DNA from: Nocardia altamirensis NBRC 108246
GTDB taxonomy: Bacteria > Actinomycetota > Actinomycetes > Mycobacteriales > Mycobacteriaceae
Direction: 5' to 3'
Assembly: GCF_001612685.1 (NCBI RefSeq)
Contig: NZ_BDAY01000082.1
Coordinates: 1 to 55,567 of the forward strand
Length of the DNA stretch: 55,567 nt
Both the position numbers and the translations under genes were made by a program. Positions 33,285 through 43,696 of the stretch are shown here, piece after piece. How positions within the stretch are numbered: position 1 is the stretch's first letter; every line of letters starts with the position of its first letter. The notes under the pieces are model-generated. The model worked only from the letters and a program-made list of their open reading frames with translations. It was not told the origin of the DNA and searched no databases.

Positions 33285-36200
33285 CGCGCTACCTCACCGG
33301 CAAGCAGCGCCGAGAGGGCGATGATCAGCGCTGCGGGCGGGTTCCACTCGAAAACGCCGTGTCCTGCCGGGGTCTCGGGGCCGACCATGCCGCGGACGAA
33401 CAGGTAGCGGGCGCCGCCGAGGTGGCGGGCCGGGTCATAGGTCGGCATGCGCCAGCGCAGGTAGCGGTGCAGGGCAACCGAATACAGCAGGGCCTGCAGG
33501 GGATAGTGCGAGCGCAGCATCTCGGCGGCCATGCGGCCGCGGGTGTAGTGCTCGACGGTGAGGTCGCCGGTGCCGAGGCGGTTGGTCTTGTAGTCGACGA
33601 TCACGAAGCGCGGGTCGGCGCCGTCGGTGACGCGCAGCACGGCGTCGATGCTGCCGGTCAGGTAGCCGCGCAGCGGGATGTCGTCGAGGGTGTCCAGGTG
33701 CTCGGCGTAGACGAAAAGGTCGTCGCCGGCGGGCAAGTGGGCGCGGAGCAGGTTCGCGATCTGCCGCAGGGTCGCCGAATCCGCGCTTGGCGTATCGCCG
33801 CCGGCGAGTGGCAGCTCGAACTCCAACTCGTTCAGTCGATCTCGGTTCGCGATGTCGGCGAGCGAACCGTGGCCGAGCGGGGTGCGCAGCACGGCGAGCA
33901 GGGCGGTGCCGAGCACCGAGGGGTCGATGTCGACGAGCAGCTCGTCGATCGCCGCCTGGCAGCGTCGGTGCACTTCGGCGGCGAGATCCGGTGCGTCCGT
34001 GTCGATCAGCTCGAGCACGCCGTGCACGAGGGTGCCGAACTCCGCACCGTAGGGCAGGGCGTTCATCAGCGACGGCGCGCCCGCGAACACCTCCTCGACC
34101 TCCGCGATGGCAGGCGTGCCCGGTTCGTCCGCGGGACCGCGGGCGTCGTCGGGTTCGATGTCCAACTCGGGCGTGACCGGTCCGTGGGCCGACGCGGTCA
34201 ACGCCGAGTACGAGGTGCGCCGCCACTGGTGGTCGAGCGTGCGCGCGAAGTGTGCGGCGGCGAGCTCGCCGGTGACCGGTTCGACACGGACCCGCTGGAT
34301 CGCGACCTCGTCGGTGCCCGCGACCGCCGTCACCGAGATCGCCCCGGCCGCCGCGCCGCCCGCCCAGGCCGAAAGCAGTCCCGGCGCAACGGCATCCGCG
34401 GGCACCGCCGCCCGCGCAGGCACGATGTCGCCACCGTCGGGGCGACCGAGGACCATCCGATGCAACGGTGCCGCGGCAGTCGTGATGGCGGGCGCCCACC
34501 ATGCGACGACCTGACACATGGCGCGGGTCAACGCGACGTACAGCAGGCGCAGTTCCTCACCCGCCTCCTCGGTTTCACTGCGCAGCTTGCGTTCCGCGTA
34601 TCCGGACGCGTCCTGGCCACCGACATCGAGCACGCGAGCCCCGGTGTCGTCGTGGAAGAGCAGCGTCGCCGGGTACGGGTTCTTCGCGTTGTCCCAGGCG
34701 AACGGCAGGTAGACGATCGGGAATTCGAGCCCCTTGCTGGCATGGACGGTGGCGATCTGCACGGCTGCCGCGTCGCGGTCGAGCCTGCGGCTGCGGTCGG
34801 CGACGGAGCCGGACGCAGGATCGCGCACCCGGTCGCCGAGCCACCGGGTCAACGCGGTCAATCCGAGCGATTCGGTGAGCGCCACCTGATCCAGCAGCTG
34901 CGCGATGTGCCGCAGATCGGTCAGCTGCCGCTCACCGTTCTCGATGGCGAGCAGCCGGTGCGCCAGATCGGCTTCGGCGGAAATCTTCTCGAAGACGGCG
35001 GCGAATCCGGCACGGGCGAACAGCCGAGCGGCCTCCCGCAGTTGCGCACTGATCCGGCCGACCAGATCCGCACCGCCACTGTCGATCTCGGCGGCGGTGA
35101 TGCCGAGCAACGGGGTGCACGCGGCCAAGCGCACCCGGTCGGCCCGGTGCGGCTGCTCCAGCGCCCGCAGCAGCCAGAGCCAGTCGGTGGCGCTGCTTGT
35201 CGCGAATACGCTGGTGCCGCCTGCGAGTACCGAGGCGACACCGACCCGGTCCAACGCCGCACGCACCACGTCGACCTGCGACCTGGTCCGCACCAGGACC
35301 GCGATGTCGCCGGGACTGATCGGCCTACGCGACGCATCGTCGAACGAGATGCCATCGGCCACTGGAGAATCCGGCCCCGGGCTGGACGATCCCGGTTCGG
35401 TGGCGCGTGGCACTGCCTGCGAACCGACCGTGCTGCCCGACTCGAGCAGCGCGACGATGTCCGCGGCGAGATCGGCGGCAACCTTCGCCCGCATGCGACC
35501 GACGGCGGGGAAACCGGACTTGTTCAACGGCCCGGCGCCGGTGCGCGGCAGGCAGCGCATCCGCAGTGGGGTGACCAGCTCCTCGGGTCCGGACAGGCGT
35601 GACCACGCCCTGGTCGCCGCGACCGGATAGACGGTGATCTCCTTGTGCCCCAACGCCGCACCACCTTGCAGGTGATCCAGCGCGGCGAGCAGACCGGCGT
35701 CGCTGCGCCAGTTGGTGGTGAGTTCCTTGCGAGTCTCGGCCTGCGCGACCGCGTCCAGGTAGCTGAGCACCTCGGCGCCGCGGAAGGCGTAGATCGCCTG
35801 CTTCGGATCGCCGACCAGCACCATCGTGGTGTGGCCGTGGAACGCGCGGCGCAGGATGTCCCACTGCAGCGGGTCGGTGTCCTGGAATTCGTCGACCAGC
35901 GCGACCCGATACCGCTCCCGAATCCGGCGGCAGGCGCGCGGGCCGTGCTCAGGGTCGGCGAGCACGTCGTGCAACAGCACCAGCAGATCGTCGAAGTCGC
36001 GCAGTCCGGCCAGCCGCTTGCGGCGCTCGGTCTCCGCACGCACCGCGGTCGCGAACGCCGCCCGCTCGCCCGCCGCGGAATCGCCGGTCGGCGTCAGCAC
36101 CGCATGCCGGTCGTGCACCGCGGCCAGTGCAAGGGTGTGCGCCTCCTTCACCGAAAAAGGCGGTTCCACACGGGCATAGCGATTCAAGTAGAGATCATCG

Positions 36201-36709
36201 GCGACGGTGCCGACCAGGTCGTCGGCGGTCTCGACCAGCCGCGACCCCGGATCGTGCTCGCCGGCGAGCCCGAGTTCGTCGAGCATGCGCTGGCAGAAGC
36301 TGTGGGTGGTGGCGATGGTGCCCGCGTCGAAATCCGAAAGGGCCGCGAGCAATCGAGCCCTTCGCTGCCGCACCTCATCCGAATCCGCTTGCGCCAGATA
36401 GCGAATCAACTCATCGGCGTGCGCGCGAGCCAGCTCCGGGTCCGCGAGTCCCGCCGCGACCGCGACGAATCGGTCCCTGGTCCGTTCCCGCAATTCCTGG
36501 GTGGCGGCCCGGCTGAACGTCACCAGCAGCAGCTCCGACACGTCGATCCCGGCCTCGGCCACGTACCGCACCGCAAGCCCGACGATCGCGTGCGTCTTAC
36601 CGGTCCCCGCGCTGGCCTCCAACACCGTGGTGCCTGTCGGCAGCGGACCGTACGGCTCGAACCGGTCGGCGGCCGCGAGCTCCGCGAACGAGGTGTCCTG
36701 CACAGTCAC
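33281..36709 (-). CDS. recB: Exodeoxyribonuclease V subunit beta
   Basis: 1142 residues from a GTG at 36709 (VTVQDTSFAEL), which has GGGAGG 7 nt upstream; an ATG at 36745 is in frame but poorly placed. N-terminal UvrD-like helicase: EASAGTGKTHAIV, then LVDEFQDTDPLQW and VGDPKQAIYAFRG. The C-terminal RecB nuclease shows GSIDAVLRV and VIVDYKTNRLG, the acidic-Lys catalytic set. It resects double-strand breaks with RecC and RecD. Overlaps recD by 4 bp. Confidence 0.95.
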   Translation of the reverse strand: MTVQDTSFAELAAADRFEPYGPLPTGTTVLEASAGTGKTHAIVGLAVRYVAEAGIDVSELLLVTFSRAATQELRERTRDRFVAVAAGLADPELARAHADELIRYLAQADSDEVRQRRARLLAALSDFDAGTIATTHSFCQRMLDELGLAGEHDPGSRLVETADDLVGTVADDLYLNRYARVEPPFSVKEAHTLALAAVHDRHAVLTPTGDSAAGERAAFATAVRAETERRKRLAGLRDFDDLLVLLHDVLADPEHGPRACRRIRERYRVALVDEFQDTDPLQWDILRRAFHGHTTMVLVGDPKQAIYAFRGAEVLSYLDAVAQAETRKELTTNWRSDAGLLAALDHLQGGAALGHKEITVYPVAATRAWSRLSGPEELVTPLRMRCLPRTGAGPLNKSGFPAVGRMRAKVAADLAADIVALLESGSTVGSQAVPRATEPGSSSPGPDSPVADGISFDDASRRPISPGDIAVLVRTRSQVDVVRAALDRVGVASVLAGGTSVFATSSATDWLWLLRALEQPHRADRVRLAACTPLLGITAAEIDSGGADLVGRISAQLREAARLFARAGFAAVFEKISAEADLAHRLLAIENGERQLTDLRHIAQLLDQVALTESLGLTALTRWLGDRVRDPASGSVADRSRRLDRDAAAVQIATVHASKGLEFPIVYLPFAWDNAKNPYPATLLFHDDTGARVLDVGGQDASGYAERKLRSETEEAGEELRLLYVALTRAMCQVVAWWAPAITTAAAPLHRMVLGRPDGGDIVPARAAVPADAVAPGLLSAWAGGAAAGAISVTAVAGTDEVAIQRVRVEPVTGELAAAHFARTLDHQWRRTSYSALTASAHGPVTPELDIEPDDARGPADEPGTPAIAEVEEVFAGAPSLMNALPYGAEFGTLVHGVLELIDTDAPDLAAEVHRRCQAAIDELLVDIDPSVLGTALLAVLRTPLGHGSLADIANRDRLNELEFELPLAGGDTPSADSATLRQIANLLRAHLPAGDDLFVYAEHLDTLDDIPLRGYLTGSIDAVLRVTDGADPRFVIVDYKTNRLGTGDLTVEHYTRGRMAAEMLRSHYPLQALLYSVALHRYLRWRMPTYDPARHLGGARYLFVRGMVGPETPAGHGVFEWNPPAALIIALSALLAGEVAR

Positions 36710-36890
36710 CCGCACACCTCCCATTCGCCATGCCGAAACCGCCATTCTTCCCGCCGAGCAGGTGCAGTGGTGGCACCGACACGCGTGACGCCGCCGACGA
36801 TCACGCCTTCGCGCAGCTCGGCCGGGCCCGACTGCGCACGGTGTCTCGGCTCACCCGCGCAGCCGACAACGCGACGTGTTGCTGGTCCGC

Positions 36891-39800
36891 TCACGGTTGC
36901 CCTTGGCTTTCGGCGCCGAGCAACGGGGCCCACATGCGCCGGGCCAATGCGCCGAAGCGGGTGGTCTCGCCGGGTTCGCCGGGTGGGGCGGGGAGCTCCA
37001 TGAGGTGCTCGAGGCGCGGTGCGGGGCCCCAGACGTAGCGGAGGTGGCGGTCGGTGTGGTCGCCGAACGGGCCTGGGCCGTTGGGCCCGCCGTTGAACTC
37101 GCGCTCAGCGGCGACCACGGCCTCGTCGACGGTGGCGCCGCGGAAGCGGCGTTCGGCGTAGGCGGCGGTGGCGCCCGGTGTGATCGGCAGCGGTTCGGCC
37201 AGCCCGGCATCGCGCAGCGCGACCAGTTCACGCAGGATGGTGCGTGCCGCAGGCATATCCGGCGCGGTGAGCTCGGAACGCCATGCGGGACGACCGAATT
37301 GGCCGCGGCCGGTGGTGACGGCGTGCCAGGAGCGGTCCTCGGTGACGGCGAGGGCGAGCAGCGAGACCCATGCCCCGATCCGGTGTTTCGGGGCGAGCCG
37401 GGAGAACGTGGTGCGGACCAGGGTTTCCCCGCGCACCTCAGGCACGGTTCCGGTGAGCCTGCGACCGTTGCCGAGATCCACCGCGACGTCGACGGCCCTG
37501 GCGGCGCCCGCATAGTCTGCCTGCGACGCGCGGACCAGCTTGTCAACGGTGTGCTCGACCTCGTCGAGCACCGCGGCCCCGAAACCGAAGGGCGGCAACG
37601 TGCCACGTCGCCACTCGGCGGCGCGAAGCCCGGCCGCGTCGGCACCGGTCAGCCGGGCGGCGAGCAGGCGTTCGCCCAGTTCCCATTTCGCCAGGCCGTC
37701 GAGTTCGATGGGCAGCCGGTCGGCGATGTCTTCCTCGTGTTCGGGCACGCGCAGGCCGAGTCGCTGCCAGAGGAAGGCGCGAATCGGGTGCTCGACGAAC
37801 GAAATCAGGTCGGCCAGTGCGACATCCCCGAGTTCGGGCACCGGAAGCGGTTCCGGCAGGAACGCGGGCTTCGGCTGCGCGGGCTGTCCCGCGGCGACGG
37901 CGCCCGCCAGTGCGACGGTGTCGAAGCTGAACGGCCGCTCGGCGCGGAAGTTGCGACGGTCGAAGGCCTGCAAGGGATGTCGGATGTGCACTGCGCCCAA
38001 CTGTTCGGCGCCGACATGCGCGCGCAGCACATCGAGCAACTCGGCGACCGGAACGGCGGCCGGACGGTGCGCACCGGTCACCGGATCGGCGCCGGTGTGC
38101 AACACCAGCAGTGTCTCGGTGGCCGCGAGCATCGCGTCGAGCAGCAGCTGCCGGTCCTCGCTGCGCGGATCCCGTTCGCCGAGCAGCGGATTGCGGGCGA
38201 GCACGTCGTCGCCGTCCACCCCACCCTGGCGGGGAAACACGTCGTCGTCGAGACCGAGCAGCACCACCACCCGATGCGGCACCGACCGCATCGGCACCAT
38301 CGTGCACACCGTGAGCTCGCCGGTGCGGAAGTTGGCGCGGGTCGGCCCGGCGGCGAGCCGCGAATGCAGCAGCACCCCGACGTCGGCGAGCCGCAACGGC
38401 ACCTGGCCCGCGTGTTCGGTGGCGGCGGCCAGCTCCTGGCGCGCCTCGGTCCGCACCCAGGCCTGCGAATCCGGCACGTCCGTCAGCAGATCCAGCGCCC
38501 GGCCCAGCACCGCGGCCCACTCCGGCGCGGGGCGTGGCCCGCGCAGATCACGCAGGCAGACCGCGAGGCGGTCGATGAATTCCGCGAACCGGCCTGCCAG
38601 GTCGACGTCGTTGCTGTCCACGTCGTCCAGCGGCAGCGCGAGATCAAGCCAATCGTCGGAGGTTTCGCCAGCGGTGACGCCGAGCAGAATCCGGTCCACC
38701 GCGCTGTTCAGCGTGTTCTGTGCGAAGTCGGCCAGCCCGAAGGCCTGCCGCTGCCGCTGCCCGATCCCCCACCGCGCGCCGGACTCGGCGGCCCATTCGC
38801 GCAGTCGCTCGATATCGTCGTCGTCGAATCCGCAGCGCCGCCTGACCGTTTCGGCCGCGGCCAGGTCGAGCACCTGCGTCACGGTGACCCGCCCATCGGC
38901 CAGCTCGAGCAGCACCCCGATCACCGCGAGCAACGGATTGGTGATGCCGCGCCCGCGATCGGCGAGCCGCACCCGCAGCCGATGTGCGGGATGCCCCGAA
39001 TCCGGTGCGGGCTCTGCCGATCCCGGCGCACGCTGGCCGAACGCGGCGCGCACGAGCGGCGCGTAGGTCTCCACCTCGGGGCACATGACCAGCACGTCCC
39101 TCGGCTCCAATGTCGGGTCGGCGCTGAACAATCCGAGCAGGCAGTCGCGCAGCACCTCGACCTGCCGCGCGGGCCCGTGGCACGCATGCACCTGCACGGT
39201 GCCGTCGGCGGGCAGGTACGCGGCGGCACCGGCGACCGGCGGCCACCGATCGTCACGCACGCCGGACTGCAATGCTGTGAGCAGCGTCACCCCGCGCGGA
39301 TCGGCCTCCGGCGCACGCCCTTCCGTCGCGGTATCGATCGGATGATAGGTATCTGACGCGGCCTCGGCCATGCGCTGCTGAAGTTCCCTGACATCACGGG
39401 CGAGACCCGTCAGCAACGGGTGATGCAGCACAGCCGCACTGAGATCCGCGGCGCGAGAGCGATGATCCACGTCACCCGCCGGGGGTGTACGTGCCAATTC
39501 GATCCACATCACCGGGCTCGGATGCGGGAGCCACAGATGAATCTCGCGAGTCGCCGCCAAGGCCGTCAACACCGCGAGTTGATCGGTCGCCATCCGCGTC
39601 GCGCCGAACAACGAGAAGCGCGCCGGAAATGGAACGAGTTCGGGCGCATCCCGGAGCCGGGCACACGCCGCGTCGAGACGCTCCGCCGGACTCGGCGCAC
39701 CCACCTCGGCACGCAGCCGCCGCCACAGCTCGGGCTGCCACAACAGATCGTCGGGCACCCGATTGCCCGCACCGTCGGTGTCGGAGCCTGCGGCCCACTC

Positions 39801-40283
39801 GGTGATGAGCCGAGGCCGCTGTGCGGCGTAACTGTCGAACAGTCCCGCGAGGTGCGCGGCGGTGGCATAGCGCCGCCCGATCCGATGGTCACGACCGGTC
39901 GGTTCGTTCGCGCCCAGATGTCGGCCGAGCACCGCACACCACGGCTCCCCCACCGACGCGTCGATCACCCGCAGCAGGGTCCACACGACCCGCTCGGACG
40001 CCCACGGATCATCCTCGGGCGTCACCCCGCTCGCCGCCGCCAGCGCCGCGCTGACCAGCGCGGCAGGCGAAGGGAACTGGATGTTCGCCGCGACCCCGTC
40101 CGCATTTGCCCCCGATACGCCGAGCACCGACGACAACCGCTGCGTCAACCACCGCTCCACACCCTTCGCGGGCACCGCAACCACCTCCGCCGCGAACGGA
40201 TCGGGCAGCGGCGTGGCCAGCAGCCCGGCCAGCGCGTCCGCCAGCACGTCGGCGCGCTCGGCACGGTGGATGTGCAGCGGCAT
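36891..40283 (-). CDS. recC: Exodeoxyribonuclease V subunit gamma
   Basis: 1130 residues. It opens with MPLHIHRAERADVLADAL, the usual RecC start, and carries the inactivated helicase fold that scans for recombination hotspots, with a C-terminal degenerate nuclease domain. GAGAGGG precedes the ATG. First gene of the recC-recB-recD set; 181 bp separate it from recB, which may have its own promoter. Confidence 0.94.
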   Translation of the reverse strand: MPLHIHRAERADVLADALAGLLATPLPDPFAAEVVAVPAKGVERWLTQRLSSVLGVSGANADGVAANIQFPSPAALVSAALAAASGVTPEDDPWASERVVWTLLRVIDASVGEPWCAVLGRHLGANEPTGRDHRIGRRYATAAHLAGLFDSYAAQRPRLITEWAAGSDTDGAGNRVPDDLLWQPELWRRLRAEVGAPSPAERLDAACARLRDAPELVPFPARFSLFGATRMATDQLAVLTALAATREIHLWLPHPSPVMWIELARTPPAGDVDHRSRAADLSAAVLHHPLLTGLARDVRELQQRMAEAASDTYHPIDTATEGRAPEADPRGVTLLTALQSGVRDDRWPPVAGAAAYLPADGTVQVHACHGPARQVEVLRDCLLGLFSADPTLEPRDVLVMCPEVETYAPLVRAAFGQRAPGSAEPAPDSGHPAHRLRVRLADRGRGITNPLLAVIGVLLELADGRVTVTQVLDLAAAETVRRRCGFDDDDIERLREWAAESGARWGIGQRQRQAFGLADFAQNTLNSAVDRILLGVTAGETSDDWLDLALPLDDVDSNDVDLAGRFAEFIDRLAVCLRDLRGPRPAPEWAAVLGRALDLLTDVPDSQAWVRTEARQELAAATEHAGQVPLRLADVGVLLHSRLAAGPTRANFRTGELTVCTMVPMRSVPHRVVVLLGLDDDVFPRQGGVDGDDVLARNPLLGERDPRSEDRQLLLDAMLAATETLLVLHTGADPVTGAHRPAAVPVAELLDVLRAHVGAEQLGAVHIRHPLQAFDRRNFRAERPFSFDTVALAGAVAAGQPAQPKPAFLPEPLPVPELGDVALADLISFVEHPIRAFLWQRLGLRVPEHEEDIADRLPIELDGLAKWELGERLLAARLTGADAAGLRAAEWRRGTLPPFGFGAAVLDEVEHTVDKLVRASQADYAGAARAVDVAVDLGNGRRLTGTVPEVRGETLVRTTFSRLAPKHRIGAWVSLLALAVTEDRSWHAVTTGRGQFGRPAWRSELTAPDMPAARTILRELVALRDAGLAEPLPITPGATAAYAERRFRGATVDEAVVAAEREFNGGPNGPGPFGDHTDRHLRYVWGPAPRLEHLMELPAPPGEPGETTRFGALARRMWAPLLGAESQGQP

Positions 40284-40701
40284 CTGCGCCCTCTCGATCG
40301 GTCTGCGGTGTCGAACTGCGGTAGGTTTCGCGGCTCCTGGTGTGTTCCGGCGTTGACGGGACGCCCTGGGGTTCGTGCACGTTTATACTCCAGGCCGCCC
40401 CTGCCGGGGACGGCTCCCCACTGAGGAATCGACAACGATCGCTACGGAATGAGACAAACACCGTGACGGCAGCGATCCTTGGCCGTGCAACCCAGTTAGG
40501 CCCCAGCGGCCTTGACGCTACTTCGCTGCCCCGGAACCGGGTTTGCGCAGCGCCGTACGGACTCCCGATTGACGGAGAGTGAATTAAGCCACACGCGAAC
40601 AGGTTCCTCCGCCGTGTCCGCTCAGTTCCGCGCGTTGAATGTGCAACAGTGCTGAACCGGGGAGGAACGAGAGAGCTGCACCGAAAGGCTGGTTCACGTT
40701 C
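40284..40701. other. 418-bp region with a possible promoter and structured RNA
   Basis: Between divergent recC and a small ORF. A good -10 hexamer TATACT lies at 40384-40389. Downstream there are GATCGCT / AGCGATC (40437 and 40471) and a nested hairpin, CGCTGC (40524) with GCAGCG (40547) around CCCGG-AA-CCGGG. No open frame is convincing before 40639. A small RNA or structured leader is possible; no known RNA family is recognised. Confidence 0.4.
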
Positions 40702-40908
40702 ATGGATGCGATGGTGATTCCCCTTATGCCAAGAGGCGGGTTCACGGTCCGCCGAGTCGGAGACCGTTGGGAGCTCGTCAATTCCCGTGGCTACGGCCGC
40801 ACTGTCGTCCTACACTCCTGGCCCCGAGACCAGCACAGCGAAGCGTTCGAGCACTGCTATCGCCTCAACGGACGCACCGTCGAGGAACTGCGCGCCGCGT
40901 TCCGCTGA
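40702..40908 (+). CDS. Small hypothetical protein
   Basis: 68 residues (MDAMVIPLMPRGGF...). The composition is protein-like: alternating beta-type segments (FTVRRVGDRWELVNSRGY, RTVVLHSW) and a C-terminal helix ending VEELRAAFR. AAAGG lies 13 nt before the ATG, which is far; an ATG at 40639 is in frame. No family recognised. Confidence 0.5.
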   Translation: MDAMVIPLMPRGGFTVRRVGDRWELVNSRGYGRTVVLHSWPRDQHSEAFEHCYRLNGRTVEELRAAFR

Positions 40909-40996
40909 ACAACCCAGATGGCCGAAACCCGCTGGGACGCAAGCGCTGATAGCACATGCCGCGATCGAGCTCAAGACGTGCATCCTGACCGCCGAT

Positions 40997-41902
40997 GTGC
41001 GATCGTGTTGCCTCGTGCGTCATCCCTCGACCGCCACCCGCTCCATTCCACGTGTGGCCGCATCCGCCTATGTCCTCGCCGCCGCGGCGATCCTCATCCC
41101 GAGCGCACCGATCTTGGCTCCGAGCGCGGCCGCTGTGCCCCTCGCCCATACCAGCGGGTGCCTGTCCGGTTTCGACTGCGATATGAGCAGCCGGATCACC
41201 AGGGTCGACGCGTATCTGAAGAATCGCCCCGGCGTCACCGGTTACGTTGTGCGCGACCGGGTTTCCGGCGGCGTGCACGCGAACGCCAACGCGGAGAACG
41301 CGGTATGGACCGCCTCCACGATCAAGCTGGCGATCGCCGAGGATCTGCTGAACCGGGCCAGGATCGGCGCCATCCCGCCGCTCTCGCCGGAGGATCGCGG
41401 GCTGATGGAGGGCATGCTGGCCACCTCCAACGACGGCGCGACCAACATCCTGTGGACCAAGTACTCGGGCATCGACCGGATGGCGTTCAACAATGCCTTC
41501 CGCGCCAACGGCATGACCACGCTGGTCCCCCAGCCGACCACCACCGCGCTGTTCCCGGATTGGTCGTTCCAGAAGTGCACCGCCGCCGATCTGGACCGGC
41601 TGATGGACAACGTCCTCACCCGCATGCACCCCGACGATCGCAACTACCTCGTCGAGCGGATGCGCGCGGTGGACAGCAACCAGCATTGGGGCGTGTGGGG
41701 TGCCGGCCCCGCGATGCGGCCCGGGCTGAAGAATGGCTGGTCCGCCGAACAGGGTGGCTGGGTGGTGAATTCGGTCGGCTTCGCGGGACCGGGCGAGCGC
41801 TACACGCTGGCGATCATGACCTCACTCGGCGATCAGGGCGGATACACCGAGGGCGCCGACACCGACACCAAGGTCGCCGAGATGCTGTTCGCGGGTCGCT
41901 AG
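40997..41902 (+). CDS. Exported class-A beta-lactamase-like serine hydrolase
   Basis: About 301 residues from a GTG at 40997 (a GTG at 41015 is the alternative; neither has a clear ribosome-binding site). Signal segment SAYVLAAAAILIPSAP. Catalytic motifs: S-T-I-K in WTASTIKLAI (about 107-110), SND in ATSNDGATN (about 144) and KNG in GLKNGWSAEQGGW in place of KTG. The Glu166-type omega-loop Glu is not evident, so it may be a penicillin-binding-like hydrolase rather than an active beta-lactamase. A strong hairpin follows. Confidence 0.8.
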   Translation: MRSCCLVRHPSTATRSIPRVAASAYVLAAAAILIPSAPILAPSAAAVPLAHTSGCLSGFDCDMSSRITRVDAYLKNRPGVTGYVVRDRVSGGVHANANAENAVWTASTIKLAIAEDLLNRARIGAIPPLSPEDRGLMEGMLATSNDGATNILWTKYSGIDRMAFNNAFRANGMTTLVPQPTTTALFPDWSFQKCTAADLDRLMDNVLTRMHPDDRNYLVERMRAVDSNQHWGVWGAGPAMRPGLKNGWSAEQGGWVVNSVGFAGPGERYTLAIMTSLGDQGGYTEGADTDTKVAEMLFAGR

Positions 41903-41913
41903 AGAGTTGATCT

Positions 41914-41975
41914 CACAGACCGTTCATACGGTTCACAGGGGTTTCGAGGTCTGTGAACCGTTCGGGCGGTCTGTG
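41914..41975. terminator. Bidirectional terminator hairpin
   Basis: CACAGACCG (41914-41922) pairs with CGGTCTGTG (41967-41975) and ACGGTTCACAG (41928-41938) with CTGTGAACCGT (41951-41961), with one internal loop. It sits between two converging genes, 11 and 16 nt from their stops. Confidence 0.8.
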
Positions 41976-41991
41976 GTTCTCTGTTGACGAG

Positions 41992-43503
41992 CTACGCGGA
42001 GCGTCGGCGCAGCACCATCGGGGCGCCGTCCCTCGGGAACGGAATCGTGGTGAAACCCCACGGCATTCGGTAACTTTCGGGTATCTGCCATGCGTACGAA
42101 CGGACCAGGGCGGCAATGACCGTCTTCACCTCGAACGTGCCGAAATGCATGCCGATGCACTTGTGCGCGCCCGCACCGAACGGCAACCAGGCCAGGCGAT
42201 GCGACTTGTCCTCGTGCCGTTCCGCACTGAACCGTTCCGGATCGAACAACTCTGGATGCGTCCACAATTCGGGCAGCAGATGGTTCACCTGGTACGCCAG
42301 ATCGACCGAGGTGCCCGCCGGAATGTAGTGGCCCGCGATCTCGGTGTCGCGCACCGCACGACGCGCGAGGCCTGGCACCGGCGGCATCAGCCGCAGGCTC
42401 TCCTTCACCACCAGATCCAGCTCGTGCAGGCGCTCCAGATCGGTGATAGTCGGTGCGCCACCGTCGATTTCGGCGTCGAGCGCGAGCACCTCGGCGCGCA
42501 CCCGCTCCTGCCACTCGGGATGCTTGCCCAGGTAGTAGGCGACCGCGGTGGCCGTCGTCGTCGTGGTGTCGTGCGCGGCCATGATCAGAAAGATCATGTG
42601 GTTCACCACATCCGCGTCGCCGAACACGCCGCCGTCCTCGCTGCGCGCGTGACACAGGCCGGAGAAGAAGTCCGGTGATTCGCTGCGCCGCTTCTCGGGC
42701 AGCATCGAACGGAAGTAGTCCTCGAGCACTTTGCGGCCGCGCAGTCCGGAGCGCCAATTGCCGCCGGGCACCGAGTGCCGGATGATCGCCAAACCCGCAT
42801 GCGTGCAGTCGACGAACGCGTTGATGAGTTCGCGCCGCCGCGAACCGACATCGACGCCCATGAACGATTCGCCGGCGATGTCCAGGGTCAGTTCCTTGAT
42901 CGTCGGATACAGGCGCACCGTGCGTTCCGCGCTCCCGTCCTTGGGCACCCACCGTTCGATGCTCGCGCGCACCGCCGGTGTCAGCGCCGCCAAATGCGCT
43001 TCCAGTCGCTCCCTGGTGAACGCCTGCTGCATGATCCGGCGATGGAATTTGTGCTCGTCGAATTCGAGCAGCAGCAGGCCGCGGCGGAAGAACGGTCCGA
43101 TGAAATAGTCCCAGCCCTGGCCGAAGTCGCGGCGCCTGCGGCCGAGCACCTCGTCGAGCGCCTCCGGTCCCGCGACGAGCACGCGGTCGACGCCGAGCGA
43201 GGTACTCATCGAAACCGGTCCGTAGGCGCGGTAACGCCCCATCATCTCGGCGGGACCCCAACGCATGTACTGCAATGCCCGCCCGAGATACGGCAGGCCC
43301 GCGTCGCCGTGCACGGCGGTGGTCGCACTGCCCGGTGGCGGCATGGCGAGGACGTGATGGCGTTCCGGAAGCAGGCCGAGCGCGCGGTCTATCAAATGGT
43401 CGTGCGGGATATCGATCAGCGCGGTGTTCTCGGTATCGGCAGTATCGTCGGAATGCCCACGCACGCTGGACTTTCGGCCGACAACACGGTCACCGGCGAC
43501 CAT
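41992..43503 (-). CDS. CYP136-like cytochrome P450
   Basis: 503 residues. I-helix LIMAAHDTTTTTATAVAYYL, ExxR in KESLRLMPPV, and heme loop LPFGAGAHKCIGMHFG. The N-terminal HGDAGLPYLGRAL, then GWDYFIGPFFRRGLLLLEF and HKFHRRIMQQAF blocks are very like mycobacterial CYP136, a CYP51/eukaryote-like group presumed to act on a sterol- or lipid-type substrate. The ATG has GGGAGG upstream. It is divergent from ndh. Confidence 0.88.
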   Translation of the reverse strand: MVAGDRVVGRKSSVRGHSDDTADTENTALIDIPHDHLIDRALGLLPERHHVLAMPPPGSATTAVHGDAGLPYLGRALQYMRWGPAEMMGRYRAYGPVSMSTSLGVDRVLVAGPEALDEVLGRRRRDFGQGWDYFIGPFFRRGLLLLEFDEHKFHRRIMQQAFTRERLEAHLAALTPAVRASIERWVPKDGSAERTVRLYPTIKELTLDIAGESFMGVDVGSRRRELINAFVDCTHAGLAIIRHSVPGGNWRSGLRGRKVLEDYFRSMLPEKRRSESPDFFSGLCHARSEDGGVFGDADVVNHMIFLIMAAHDTTTTTATAVAYYLGKHPEWQERVRAEVLALDAEIDGGAPTITDLERLHELDLVVKESLRLMPPVPGLARRAVRDTEIAGHYIPAGTSVDLAYQVNHLLPELWTHPELFDPERFSAERHEDKSHRLAWLPFGAGAHKCIGMHFGTFEVKTVIAALVRSYAWQIPESYRMPWGFTTIPFPRDGAPMVLRRRSA

Positions 43504-43670
43504 GGCAAACCTCCCTGAAAGACCTAGTTAATCGTATTCTCTTTTGCATATTCGTTCGGTCGGTTCGCCGTATTGAACCTCCATCGCGGTCATCCGGCGG
43601 CGTCGCAACGCGGCGCGCGCAACACACCAGGAATGGGGATCTCGGCGCGACCACGGAATCCGAGCCGACT

Positions 43671-43696
43671 ACGGTTGGTAGTTGTCAACCAACCGT
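43671..43696. promoter_or_regulatory. Inverted repeat upstream of ndh
   Basis: ACGGTTGGT (43671-43679) and ACCAACCGT (43688-43696) with an 8-bp spacer, 38 bp before the ndh ATG. It may be an operator or a hairpin in the ndh leader. Confidence 0.65.

Noticed and set aside
33359..35602. Long plus-strand frame inside recB
   Set aside because: Shadow frame of a GC-rich gene; RecB motifs are complete on the minus strand.
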